A stretch of 7,149 nucleotides of DNA from Chloroflexota bacterium (GCA_023392115.1 JAEVZT010000336.1:1-7149), one strand, 5' to 3'. Positions 1 to 6,484 are shown, counted from the stretch's first letter. Translations and numbers: made by a program. The notes: generated by a model from the sequence alone, not told the origin.

Positions 1-883
1 AATGCTCCACGCCAGCGGCGTGCGCCGCTTCCCGCATGATTTTGTCCCGACCGAACTGACATGGGAATCCGAAGCAGGCGTGCACAGCGTCCGGTCGGCG
101 GCGCTCGTGCCGCTGCGCCTTGACGACAGCGCGATCGGAGTGCTGTGGGTCGGGAGATATGACGACAGCCCGTTCACGCCGCGCGACCTGACGTTCCTCA
201 ACCACCTTGCCGACCGCGCCGTGATCGCCATCGAACACGCGTCGATGGCTGCCCGTGTTCAGTCGCTGGCGGTGATCGAAGAACGCTGGCGCATCGCGCG
301 CGAGATGCACGACAGCCTCGCGCAGATTCTCGGCTATCTCGGCTTGGAAATGCAGACGCTTGAACTGCTCGTACAGCAGGGCAATACGGATGCCGTTCTG
401 ACGCAGCTCCGCGACGCGCGCGAGACGATTAAGTCGGCGCAGGCGGACGTGCGCGGCAACATCCTCAGCCTGCGGACGACGCTCGCCGGGGATGTCGGCT
501 TGCTGGTCGCGCTGCGCAAATTCCTCGAAGAATTCTCGATCCAGACCGGCGTCGGCACGCAGATCATCGACGAAACAGATGGTGATCCCAGCCTGTGCCC
601 GATGGCAGAAGCGCAGCTTGTTCGCATTGTGCAGGAAAGCCTGACGAACGTTCGCAAGCACGCGCGGGCGACATCGGCGACCCTGAGGTTGGCGAAAAGT
701 GATGGGCAGCTTTGCGTCACGATTGCCGACGACGGCGTCGGCATGAGCGACGCAGTCATCACCGAGAGCCAGTTTGGGCTGCTGACGATGCGCGAACGCG
801 CCGACAGTGTCGGCGGGACGCTCAACGTTCGTTCCGCGCCGGGGCAGGGCACGACCGTCGAACTCGTCCTGCCGCTGTCGTAA
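1..883 (+). CDS. Sensor histidine kinase, GAF-HisKA_3-HATPase (5'-partial)
   Basis: This is the C-terminal part of a two-component sensor kinase of the NarX/LiaS/DegS type, which autophosphorylates on His and passes the phosphate to a LuxR/NarL-type response regulator. The frame is open to the left edge. Counting from the ATG at base 2, residues 28-80 look like the second half of a GAF sensor domain (SAALVPLRL, IGVLWVGR, FLNHLADRAVIAIEHA). The first half is therefore missing, and the ATG at base 2 is probably an internal Met. Residues 94-120 form the HisKA_3 dimerisation helix, with the motif RWRIAREMHDSLAQ and phospho-acceptor His103. The ATPase domain shows the N box (QESLTNVRKHARA, about 211-223), the G1 box (DDGVGM, 243-248), GLLTMRERA (259-267) and the G2 box (GQGTT, 281-285). 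No transmembrane segment lies in the visible part. No response regulator follows, because a strong terminator sits 23 bases after the stop; the partner is upstream or elsewhere. The ligand of the GAF domain cannot be told from the sequence. Confidence 0.93.
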   Translation, partial: MLHASGVRRFPHDFVPTELTWESEAGVHSVRSAALVPLRLDDSAIGVLWVGRYDDSPFTPRDLTFLNHLADRAVIAIEHASMAARVQSLAVIEERWRIAREMHDSLAQILGYLGLEMQTLELLVQQGNTDAVLTQLRDARETIKSAQADVRGNILSLRTTLAGDVGLLVALRKFLEEFSIQTGVGTQIIDETDGDPSLCPMAEAQLVRIVQESLTNVRKHARATSATLRLAKSDGQLCVTIADDGVGMSDAVITESQFGLLTMRERADSVGGTLNVRSAPGQGTTVELVLPLS

Positions 884-906
884 GCCGCTTCTCTAACCAT
901 GCCATG

Positions 907-939
907 GGGCGACCGAACCCGGTCGCCCAGACTTTTTTT
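907..939 (+). terminator. Rho-independent terminator after the histidine kinase gene
   Basis: A perfect 9-bp GC-rich stem (GGGCGACCG at 907-915, CGGTCGCCC at 920-928) closes a 4-base AACC loop. It is followed after four bases by seven consecutive T (933-939). It lies 23 bases downstream of the kinase stop codon. It should end that transcript and so separate the kinase from the dms operon, which would then need its own promoter after about base 940. Confidence 0.88.
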
Positions 940-964
940 CCTCACAACTTGCCCCAACCGAAAA

Positions 965-982
965 ATCACCCGTTCGGGTGAT
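965..982. promoter_or_regulatory. Perfect 8-bp inverted repeat upstream of dmsA
   Basis: ATCACCCG (965-972) and CGGGTGAT (975-982) are exact reverse complements around a TT centre, preceded by five A. As RNA it would form a compact hairpin with a UUCG-like apex. As DNA it is an 18-base palindrome suitable for a dimeric regulator. It lies about 150 bases before the dmsA start and 25 bases after the terminator T-run. No T-run follows it on the plus strand, so it is a poor plus-strand terminator. On the minus strand the five A become five T, so a weak reverse-direction terminator is also possible. I favour an operator or a leader hairpin, but the sequence does not decide. Confidence 0.5.
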
Positions 983-1044
983 GAGGATTACCCCGCCGAG
1001 GGATGTGATGCCGCCTGTGCAGACGTATGCTCGGGTTAGTTTGG

Positions 1045-1059
1045 CTTCCAAGCTGGAAG
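1045..1059 (+). promoter_or_regulatory. Hairpin CTTCCA-AGC-TGGAAG covering the leader ORF SD
   Basis: CTTCCA (1045-1050) and TGGAAG (1054-1059) are exact reverse complements with a 3-base loop. The 3' arm contains most of the purine-rich GGAAGGA (1055-1061) that stands 7 bases before the ATG at 1069. In RNA this stem would hide the ribosome binding site of the small leader ORF. It could equally be a short DNA operator. The stem is only 6 bp, so stability is modest. Confidence 0.42.
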
Positions 1060-1068
1060 GACCTGTTT

Positions 1069-1134
1069 ATGAGGTTGTTTTCTGCGGAACGTGTTTGCAA
1101 CTTCTGCAAGACTCATGCGGAGGAAAATGTATGA
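1069..1134 (+). CDS. Candidate 21-codon leader peptide with CxxCxxH, overlapping dmsA
   Basis: A short ORF starts at ATG 1069 with an SD-like GGAAGGA at 1055-1061 (7-base spacing). It encodes 21 residues and ends in TGA at 1132-1134. The stop overlaps the dmsA start codon as ATGA, a classic geometry for translational coupling. The peptide begins MRLFSAER and contains CNFCKTH (Cys10, Cys13, His16), a possible metal- or redox-responsive knuckle, then an acidic tail. The frame is open back to an ATG at 1027 (35 residues), but that start has no SD. I know of no described family for it. It may be a regulatory leader ORF, or a chance ORF in a leader. The SD and the exact ATGA overlap argue for the former. 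Confidence 0.4.
   Translation: MRLFSAERVCNFCKTHAEENV
1119..1124 (+). promoter_or_regulatory. Shine-Dalgarno of dmsA (fixes the start at 1131)
   Basis: GGAGGA lies 6 bases before the ATG at 1131. The reading frame is open further upstream, to a GTG at 978, but that longer version has no SD and would put 51 extra residues in front of the twin-arginine leader. It would also begin inside the palindrome at 965-982. The start at 1131 is therefore chosen. Confidence 0.85.
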
Positions 1135-3575
1135 GCAACAATAATTACCTCAGTGACCTCGTGACCGACATGATCCTGTCACGCCGCAGCTTTATGAAGT
1201 GGAGCGCCGCGCTTGGCGGCACGGCGGCGTTGGCGTCGGTCGTCGGCGATGGGGCGCCAACCGTGGTCGAAGCCAGTCGAGACCTACCGCCTACACCTGA
1301 CAAAATCGTCTGGAACTCGTGCATGGTCAACTGCGGCAGCCGCTGCCCGCTCCGCCTGCACATCAAGGACGGCACGATCGTCCGCGTCGACACCGACAAT
1401 GTCGGCGAAGATGAGCTTTACGGCATGCACCAGCTTCGCTCGTGCGTGCGCGGTCGTTCGATTCGCCAGCGCGTTTACAACCCCGACCGCCTGAAGTACC
1501 CGATGAAGCGTGTCGGCAAGCGCGGCGCGGGCGAGTTCGAGCGCATCACGTGGGAAGAGGCTTTTGACACGATCGCCGCCAAGCTGCGCGATGTCGTTGA
1601 GGAATATGGCAACGAGGCAGTTTACATCCAGTACGCGACCGGCGCGCTCGGCGGAACCGTGTCGAAGTCATGGCCCCCCGGCTCCAGCCCGATCGCCCGC
1701 CTGATGAACTGCTACGGCGGCTTCCTCAATCACTATGGCACGTACAGCTCGGCGCAGACGGCGATGGCAATGCCGTATACCTACGGCGGCGCGTCGAACA
1801 ACACGATTGACTCGATTGTCCACAGTAAGCTGATCGTTTACTTCGGCAATAACCCGGCTGAAACGCGCATGAGCGGCGGCGGCATCATCTATCACTTGCA
1901 GCAGTTCAAGCGCGAGGGCAACGCCCGCATGATCGTCATCGACCCGCGCCTGAGCGATACGGCGGTCAGCGTCGCCGACGAATGGATCCCGATCCGTCCG
2001 GGGACGGACGCGGCGCTCGTCAGCGCGCTCGCCTACGTCATGATCAGCGAGAACCTGCACGATCAGGAATTCCTCGATCGCTACACCGTCGGCTTCGACC
2101 GCGAGCACATGCCCGAAGGCTACGAAGACGTCGACAGCTACAAGGATTACGTCCTCGGCACGGGCGAAGACGCGACGCCCAAGACGCCCGAATGGGCGGC
2201 GGCGATCACCGGTATTCCGGCGGCGCGCATCGTTCAACTGGCGCGCGAAATCGCGCTGGCGAAGCCGTGCTACATTTCACAGGGCTTGGGAATCCAGCGT
2301 CACGCCAATGGCGAACAGCAGACTCGCGCGATCGCCATGCTCGCCATCCTGACCGGCAATGTCGGCGTGATGGGCGGCGGCACGGGCATCCGCGACGGCG
2401 CTTTCCGTATCGGCATGACCGGCTTCCCGACGCTCGAAAACCCCGTCCAGACCTCGATCTCGGTCTTCATGTGGCCCGACGCCATCGTCCGCCCGACTGA
2501 AATGACGGCATTGAACGCGGGCGTTCGCGGCAAGGAACAGCTCGAGGTGCCGATCAAGTTCATCTGGAATTATGCCGGCAACTGCATGATCAACCAGCAC
2601 TCGGACACGAACGGCACGCGCGCCATGCTTGAGGACGAGAGCCTTGTCGAGATGATCGTCGTCATCGACAACCATATGACGCCGAGCGCCAAGTTCGCCG
2701 ACATCCTGCTGCCCGACACGACCAACTTCGAGCAGGACGACATGACGACCAACGGCGATACCGGCAACATCGGCTTCGCCATGTTCACCAGCAAGGCAAT
2801 TGAGCCGCTGTTCGAGTGCCGCACGGTCTACGACATGTGCACCGAAATCGCCAGCCGCCTCGGCGTTGAGGAACAATTCACCGAAGGTCGGACGCAGGAA
2901 GACTGGCTGCGCTGGTGCGTCGAGCAGACGCGCGAGAGCAACCCCGACTTCCCGGACTATGAGACGTTCAAGGAAATGGGGCTGTACAAGGTCTACAACC
3001 CGAATGGTCCCAGCGTCGCCTACAAGTCGTTCCGCGAAGACCCGGAAGCCAACCCGCTGTCGACTCCGTCCGGCTTGATCGAGATTTTCTCGGCGCGGCT
3101 GCACGACATGGGCGAGACGTGGGAACTGCCGGAAGGCGATGTCATCACCGGTCTGCCGGTCTACGCGCCGACGTGGGAAGGCGTCTCCGACCCGCTGCGC
3201 GAACGCTTCCCGCTCCAGCTTATCGGACATCACTACAAGCAGCGCACGCACTCCAGCTATGGCAACGTGCCGTGGATGAAGGAAGCCGCGCCGCAGGAAG
3301 TTTGGCTCAACGTGCTTGACGCGCAAGCGCGCGGCATCCAGCACGGAGACATGGTTTACGTCTACAACGATCGCGGTCGCATCATCCTGCCTGCGAAGGT
3401 GACGCCGCGCATCATGCCCGGTGTTGTATCCGTGCCGCAGGGCGCGTGGTACGCGCCGAACGCGCAGGGCGTCGACGAGGGTGGCTGTGTCAACACGCTG
3501 ACGGCTTATCGTCCGTCGCCGCTGGCGAAGGGCAACCCGCAGCATACCAACCTTGTCGAGATCGAGAAAGCGTAG
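1131..3575 (+). CDS. dmsA: DMSO reductase-family molybdopterin oxidoreductase, catalytic subunit A
   Basis: The catalytic subunit (814 aa from ATG 1131) reduces an S-oxide, N-oxide or similar acceptor using a Mo-bis(pyranopterin guanine dinucleotide) centre. A Tat leader is clear: SRRSFMKW at residues 17-24, then a hydrophobic Ala/Gly-rich stretch and a likely cleavage site after VEA (46-48), so the mature enzyme faces outside the cytoplasmic membrane. C64-x3-C68-x3-C72 plus C105 would bind the FS0 [4Fe-4S] cluster. The segment MNCYGGFLNHYGTYSSAQ (192-209) matches the DmsA region that supplies the serine Mo ligand (Ser206 or Ser207), with no Cys or Sec as in Nap or Fdh. A molybdopterin-dinucleotide-binding domain fills roughly the last 120 residues. 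The length matches DmsA and YnfE/F. It is first of three tightly spaced genes with dmsB and dmsC. DmsA, YnfE/F (selenate) or another acceptor specificity cannot be separated by eye. The reading frame shows no interruption. Confidence 0.93.
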   Translation: MSNNNYLSDLVTDMILSRRSFMKWSAALGGTAALASVVGDGAPTVVEASRDLPPTPDKIVWNSCMVNCGSRCPLRLHIKDGTIVRVDTDNVGEDELYGMHQLRSCVRGRSIRQRVYNPDRLKYPMKRVGKRGAGEFERITWEEAFDTIAAKLRDVVEEYGNEAVYIQYATGALGGTVSKSWPPGSSPIARLMNCYGGFLNHYGTYSSAQTAMAMPYTYGGASNNTIDSIVHSKLIVYFGNNPAETRMSGGGIIYHLQQFKREGNARMIVIDPRLSDTAVSVADEWIPIRPGTDAALVSALAYVMISENLHDQEFLDRYTVGFDREHMPEGYEDVDSYKDYVLGTGEDATPKTPEWAAAITGIPAARIVQLAREIALAKPCYISQGLGIQRHANGEQQTRAIAMLAILTGNVGVMGGGTGIRDGAFRIGMTGFPTLENPVQTSISVFMWPDAIVRPTEMTALNAGVRGKEQLEVPIKFIWNYAGNCMINQHSDTNGTRAMLEDESLVEMIVVIDNHMTPSAKFADILLPDTTNFEQDDMTTNGDTGNIGFAMFTSKAIEPLFECRTVYDMCTEIASRLGVEEQFTEGRTQEDWLRWCVEQTRESNPDFPDYETFKEMGLYKVYNPNGPSVAYKSFREDPEANPLSTPSGLIEIFSARLHDMGETWELPEGDVITGLPVYAPTWEGVSDPLRERFPLQLIGHHYKQRTHSSYGNVPWMKEAAPQEVWLNVLDAQARGIQHGDMVYVYNDRGRIILPAKVTPRIMPGVVSVPQGAWYAPNAQGVDEGGCVNTLTAYRPSPLAKGNPQHTNLVEIEKA

Positions 3576-3580
3576 GAGGA
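3574..3580 (+). promoter_or_regulatory. Shine-Dalgarno of dmsB, overlapping the dmsA stop
   Basis: AGGAGGA begins inside the TAG stop codon of dmsA and lies 6 bases before the dmsB ATG at 3587. Ribosomes finishing dmsA would uncover this site, which fits coupled and roughly equal production of the two subunits. Confidence 0.8.
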
Positions 3581-3586
3581 CGAGAG

Positions 3587-4207
3587 ATGGCGAAACAACT
3601 AGGGTTTTACTTCGACTCCAATCTCTGCACCGGCTGCAAAGCATGTCAGGTTGCCTGTAAAGACAAGTGGGACTTGCAGCCCGGCGTGACGTGGCGGCGG
3701 GTGGCTGAGTATTCCGGCGGCGAGTGGGTCGCCAACGGCGCCGGCACGTACTCACAGAGCGCCTTCGCGTATTACGTCTCGGTCGCGTGCAACCACTGCC
3801 AGAACCCGCTGTGCATGCAGGTCTGCCCGGCGAACGCGATGACCAAGCGTGAGGACGGCATCGTCTTGATCGACCAGTCGCGCTGCATCGGCTGTCGCTA
3901 TTGTGAATGGTCGTGCCCGTACAGCGCGCCGCAGTTCGACGAAGCGCGCGGCGTGATGACCAACTGCAACATGTGCTATGACGCCGTCGACGCGGGCGAG
4001 CAGCCAACATGTGTCGGCGCGTGCCCGTCGCGCGCGCTGCACTTCGGCGACCTTGAAGAACTGCGGGCGAAGTTTGGCGACACGGCGGCGGTCGAGCCGC
4101 TGCCGGAAGCGTCGATTACGGAGCCGTCACTCGTGCTGACGCCGCACCGCAACTCGGCGGCGCTCGGCTCAAACGCTGGTCGTTTGGCTAACCCCGAGGA
4201 GATCTAA
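3587..4207 (+). CDS. dmsB: DMSO reductase iron-sulfur subunit B (four [4Fe-4S])
   Basis: This is the electron-transfer subunit (206 aa, almost the same length as E. coli DmsB) linking the membrane anchor to the catalytic subunit. Sixteen cysteines form four cluster motifs: C14-C17-C20-C24, C68-C71-C76-C80, C100-C103-C106-C110 and C127-C130-C142-C146. All positions are Cys, so four [4Fe-4S] clusters are expected; the Trp substitution seen in NarH-like proteins is absent. The signature CIGCRYCEWSCPYSAPQF at 100-117 is typical of DmsB. It has no signal peptide, as expected for a subunit exported with DmsA on the Tat leader of the latter. The start at 3587 is fixed by the AGGAGGA at 3574-3580 and by the N-terminus starting just before the first cluster. 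The gene follows dmsA by 11 bases and is followed by dmsC after 3 bases. The last 50 residues hold no Cys. Confidence 0.95.
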   Translation: MAKQLGFYFDSNLCTGCKACQVACKDKWDLQPGVTWRRVAEYSGGEWVANGAGTYSQSAFAYYVSVACNHCQNPLCMQVCPANAMTKREDGIVLIDQSRCIGCRYCEWSCPYSAPQFDEARGVMTNCNMCYDAVDAGEQPTCVGACPSRALHFGDLEELRAKFGDTAAVEPLPEASITEPSLVLTPHRNSAALGSNAGRLANPEEI

Positions 4208-4210
4208 ATC

Positions 4211-5134
4211 ATGGAGCTGCAAGAATTTGCACTCGTCATATTTACAACCGTCATGCAGATGGCGGTCGGCGCATTCGTGGTTCTGGGCGGCGTTCACTTC
4301 TTCGCCGCCCGGCGCTACGGAAGCGAAGCGGCGGATAAGTTGAGCGATCGGGCGCTGATCGCAATTGGTCCGGCGGTGGTGTTGGCGCTGCTCGTCACGT
4401 TCTTCCACCTCGGCAACCCCGCGAACGCTCCGGGGGCAGTCGCCAACCTCGGCAGTTCGTGGTTGAGCCGTGAAATTGCGCTCGCGCTGGTTTTCAGCGT
4501 TGGCGGTGCCGTGTTTGCCTTCATGCAGTGGCGCAAGATCGGGGCGGCGGGCCTGCGCAACGTAATCGCGCTGATCGTGGCTGCCGTCGGTTTAGTTCTG
4601 GTCTACGCGATGGCGGCGGTCTACCAGCTTCCGGCGGTGCCGGCGTGGAACTCACTGGCAACCCCTGTCTCGTTCTACCTGACGACCTTCCTGCTTGGCG
4701 CGCTGGCAATTGGCGCGGCGTTCACGATCAGCTACATGTATCTGCGCAGCAAAGCGGACAAGGGGAATGAAGTCCAGTTCTCGATTCTAGCGACGACCCT
4801 GCGCTGGATCGCCCTGATTGCCATGGCGCTGCTCGGCTTGCAGTTCGTCGTCATCCCGGTCTATCTGGCGTCACTGGCGACAAGCGCGTCCGCGGCAGCC
4901 AGCGAGAGCCTGTCACGCATCTTCACCGACAACAGCGTGATCTTCGCGCTGCGGCTGGTGTTGATCTTCCTCGGCGCGGGCGTATTCTCGATTTTCGTCT
5001 ACCAGAGCGCGTCGAGCGAGAAGAAGCTGCGGATCGTCGGCACGCTGGCGTTCCTCGCGTTCGCGCTGGTGCTGGTGTCTGAACTCTTGGGGCGCTACCT
5101 GTTCTACGCCTCGATGGTGCGCGTGGGGATCTAA
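4211..5134 (+). CDS. dmsC: DMSO reductase membrane anchor subunit C
   Basis: This integral membrane anchor (307 aa) oxidises menaquinol and feeds electrons to DmsB. About eight hydrophobic helices are visible, near residues 7-30, 48-66, 87-106, 115-138, 153-176, 195-220, 242-264 and 275-296. Several signatures match E. coli DmsC: an N-terminal LVIFTT helix, HLGNP (66-70) followed by GSSWLSREI (81-89), VPAWNSLATPVSFYLT (143-158), and a C-terminal SELLGRYLFYASMVRVG. His66 sits at the place of the E. coli DmsC histidine known to be needed for quinol binding (His65). The start ATG lies 3 bases after the dmsB stop, with AGGAGA at 4197-4202 as SD (8-base spacing). It is the last gene of the operon. 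Its stop at 5132-5134 abuts the palindromic repeat that begins at 5137. Confidence 0.93.
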   Translation: MELQEFALVIFTTVMQMAVGAFVVLGGVHFFAARRYGSEAADKLSDRALIAIGPAVVLALLVTFFHLGNPANAPGAVANLGSSWLSREIALALVFSVGGAVFAFMQWRKIGAAGLRNVIALIVAAVGLVLVYAMAAVYQLPAVPAWNSLATPVSFYLTTFLLGALAIGAAFTISYMYLRSKADKGNEVQFSILATTLRWIALIAMALLGLQFVVIPVYLASLATSASAAASESLSRIFTDNSVIFALRLVLIFLGAGVFSIFVYQSASSEKKLRIVGTLAFLAFALVLVSELLGRYLFYASMVRVGI

Positions 5135-5136
5135 GA

Positions 5137-5256
5137 CCCCTCAACCCCCAACCCCTTCTCCCACGCAAGCGGGGCGAAGGGGAGAAGACGTGGTTCTTGT
5201 CCCTCTCGCCGTTTACGTGGGAGAGGGACGGCTTGCGAAGCAAGCAGGGTGAGGGG
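5137..5256. repeat. MITE-like palindromic element between the convergent operons
   Basis: A 120-base block is bounded by CCCCTCA (5137-5143) and its exact reverse complement TGAGGGG (5250-5256). Inside are three nested hairpins: an 8-bp stem at 5155-5162/5180-5187, a 9-bp stem at 5199-5207/5221-5229 (GTCCCTCTC/GAGAGGGAC), and GCTTGC-GAA-GCAAGC at 5231-5245. The left half is C-rich and the right half G-rich on the plus strand. It encodes nothing recognisable. The style resembles dispersed, non-coding palindromic repeats I recall from Chloroflexota genomes; that resemblance is from memory and not shown here. Starting two bases after the dmsC stop, it could fold in the 3' end of dmsABC mRNA as a stabiliser or terminator, although no T-run follows. 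Confidence 0.6.
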
Positions 5257-5274
5257 GCAGTAAACGCAGCAAGG

Positions 5275-5310
5275 AACGGCGGGTGATGTCGCTTGACTTC
5301 TCCCGCCGTT
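5275..5310 (-). terminator. Hairpin just after the polyferredoxin gene (candidate terminator)
   Basis: AACGGCGGG (5275-5283) and CCCGCCGTT (5302-5310) are exact reverse complements with an 18-base loop. On the minus strand the stem begins 4 bases after the TGA stop at 5315-5317. There is no clear T-run after it in either direction, so it is not a textbook intrinsic terminator. It may act as a 3'-end stabiliser, a Rho-assisted end, or a bidirectional block between the converging transcripts. Confidence 0.5.
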
Positions 5311-5314
5311 TGAT

Positions 5315-6484
5315 TCAGCTTGAGGCTTTGCCGTCGGCTAACGGTGATTTCTTCATCATCAGCCCGAAGGGATTCTTCTGGCGGAAGTCGCACGGCGGGC
5401 AGAGGTCGCCTTCGCCCGCGAACGGCGTGTTACAGCGGCGGCAGCGTTTGACCTGTCCGGCGTAGATCATCACCGGCTCGTCGTCGAGGATTTCGCCGAC
5501 TGTCGGCTGCCCTGCCTGCTGGAGCGCCTTCGGCTCGCACAGGTTGATACAAAGTCCGCAGTTGGTACATGCCGCCGGGGTGAAGCCGAGCGCGAACGCC
5601 TCATCGTTCAAGTAAAAGCCGAGCGCGTGAGTTGGACAAACGCGCGCGCACAGCTCGCAGGCGTTGCAGTGGTCGTCGGCGGACAGACGTGTGAAGCCCG
5701 CATCGGCAACGGTCGCTGCCGGGTCGCTATTGGGCAGGTGCGGCAGGACTGCCAGCAGACGCCGCCGGGTTTCGGGAAGGGCGCTGCCTTCTTCGCCCTC
5801 CGCTCCTAGGAGCGCATCGATCGGGTTTTCGGTCTGCATGGCGATCATGCGGAACAGACCCCGGCGCGACACCGGCGGGTTGTTGACCGAATATACCGGG
5901 CGCGTCTTGCGCTTCTGCGCTGGCTCGGTTTCGACGACCAACGCCTCGGCATCAGCGCCGAGGAATCCACGCGCCGTCTCGATCGTTTCAGTGATGTTGG
6001 CGCACAGCGCGCCGAGCGGGCAGTTTAGACAGGCGTCGAGCCTGACGATCACCTGTTTCGCGCCGAGCGCGAACAGCGCCAGATACGCCGCCGGGTCGAG
6101 TTTCGACAGGCAGCCGTTGGTGCTGATGACGGCGTCAATGCCGCCTCTGCCGGTCGCGGGGGCGGGGTGGTGCTTACAGGTGATTTCCACACGCTCGCGG
6201 TCAATGAGCTGTGTGTAGCAGTGGAGCAGTCGCCGTGTCCCGTTTTCGCCCTCGAACACGCCGACCGGACACTCGTGCAGGCACAGCCCACAGCGGATAC
6301 AGGAGTCAAGGTCGAGCGCGACCTCGCCGTCGAGCGTGATCGCGTTCATCGGGCAGATGTCCAAACAGGCGCTGCACGGGGAATGCTTGTCGCGCCGGTG
6401 CAGGCAGCGTTCGGGCGTTACTGTGATCGCCGGCTGACCTGCTGACCATGCTTCGACGGCGCTTGCCAGCTTGATGATGTTCAT
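5315..6484 (-). CDS. Polyferredoxin: four [4Fe-4S] motifs plus zinc ribbon
   Basis: A 389-aa soluble-looking iron-sulfur protein with 26 Cys; I do not recognise a named gene. An N-terminal dicluster ferredoxin has C27-C37-C40-C44P (unusual x9 first gap) and C62-C65-C68-C72P. A middle section (about 89-161) has six more Cys (89, 103, 125, 152, 155, 161), including GCLSKLDPAAYLALFALGA and CLNCPLGALC, loosely like MvhD-type cysteine domains. A charged linker holds SRRGLFRM (206-213). A second dicluster ferredoxin follows: C273-C276-C279-C283P and C306-C309-C312-C316. The C-terminus has a zinc-ribbon pair, CRRC (348-351) and CPPC (362-365). No signal peptide or membrane helix is seen, so it is probably cytoplasmic. 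The ATG at 6484 lies 5 bases after the dmsD stop with no good SD, so translation is probably coupled. The likely role is electron transfer linked to the reductase or its maturation; this is inferred from context. Confidence 0.85.
   Translation of the reverse strand: MNIIKLASAVEAWSAGQPAITVTPERCLHRRDKHSPCSACLDICPMNAITLDGEVALDLDSCIRCGLCLHECPVGVFEGENGTRRLLHCYTQLIDRERVEITCKHHPAPATGRGGIDAVISTNGCLSKLDPAAYLALFALGAKQVIVRLDACLNCPLGALCANITETIETARGFLGADAEALVVETEPAQKRKTRPVYSVNNPPVSRRGLFRMIAMQTENPIDALLGAEGEEGSALPETRRRLLAVLPHLPNSDPAATVADAGFTRLSADDHCNACELCARVCPTHALGFYLNDEAFALGFTPAACTNCGLCINLCEPKALQQAGQPTVGEILDDEPVMIYAGQVKRCRRCNTPFAGEGDLCPPCDFRQKNPFGLMMKKSPLADGKASS

Noticed and set aside
334..969. 211-residue open frame on the minus strand across the kinase gene
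   Set aside because: It overlaps the conserved kinase domains and the terminator, with low-complexity Ser/Arg/Thr composition and no motif.
940..1068. Search for an FNR-type TTGAT-N4-ATCAA site or a clear -35/-10 promoter before dmsA
   Set aside because: No acceptable match was found by eye. A promoter must exist after the terminator, but I cannot place it.
1095..1109. TTGCA-ACTTC-TGCAA inverted repeat within the leader ORF
   Set aside because: It has only 5 bp per arm and lies in the Cys-codon-rich part of the small ORF; too short to claim as a site on its own.
978..1130. N-terminal extension of dmsA by 51 residues from the GTG at 978
   Set aside because: It has no SD, starts inside a palindrome, and would place the Tat motif about 68 residues from the N-terminus. 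ATG 1131 has an SD and gives a normal leader length.
2277..4010. 577-residue open frame on the minus strand across dmsA and dmsB
   Set aside because: It lies antisense to two clearly conserved genes, is very rich in Arg, Ala and Val, and shows no domain. It is a by-product of GC-rich codon use.
5137..5256. CRISPR array or tRNA in the repeat-rich gap
   Set aside because: The repeats are inverted and nested, not direct and evenly spaced, and no cloverleaf or CCA end is seen.
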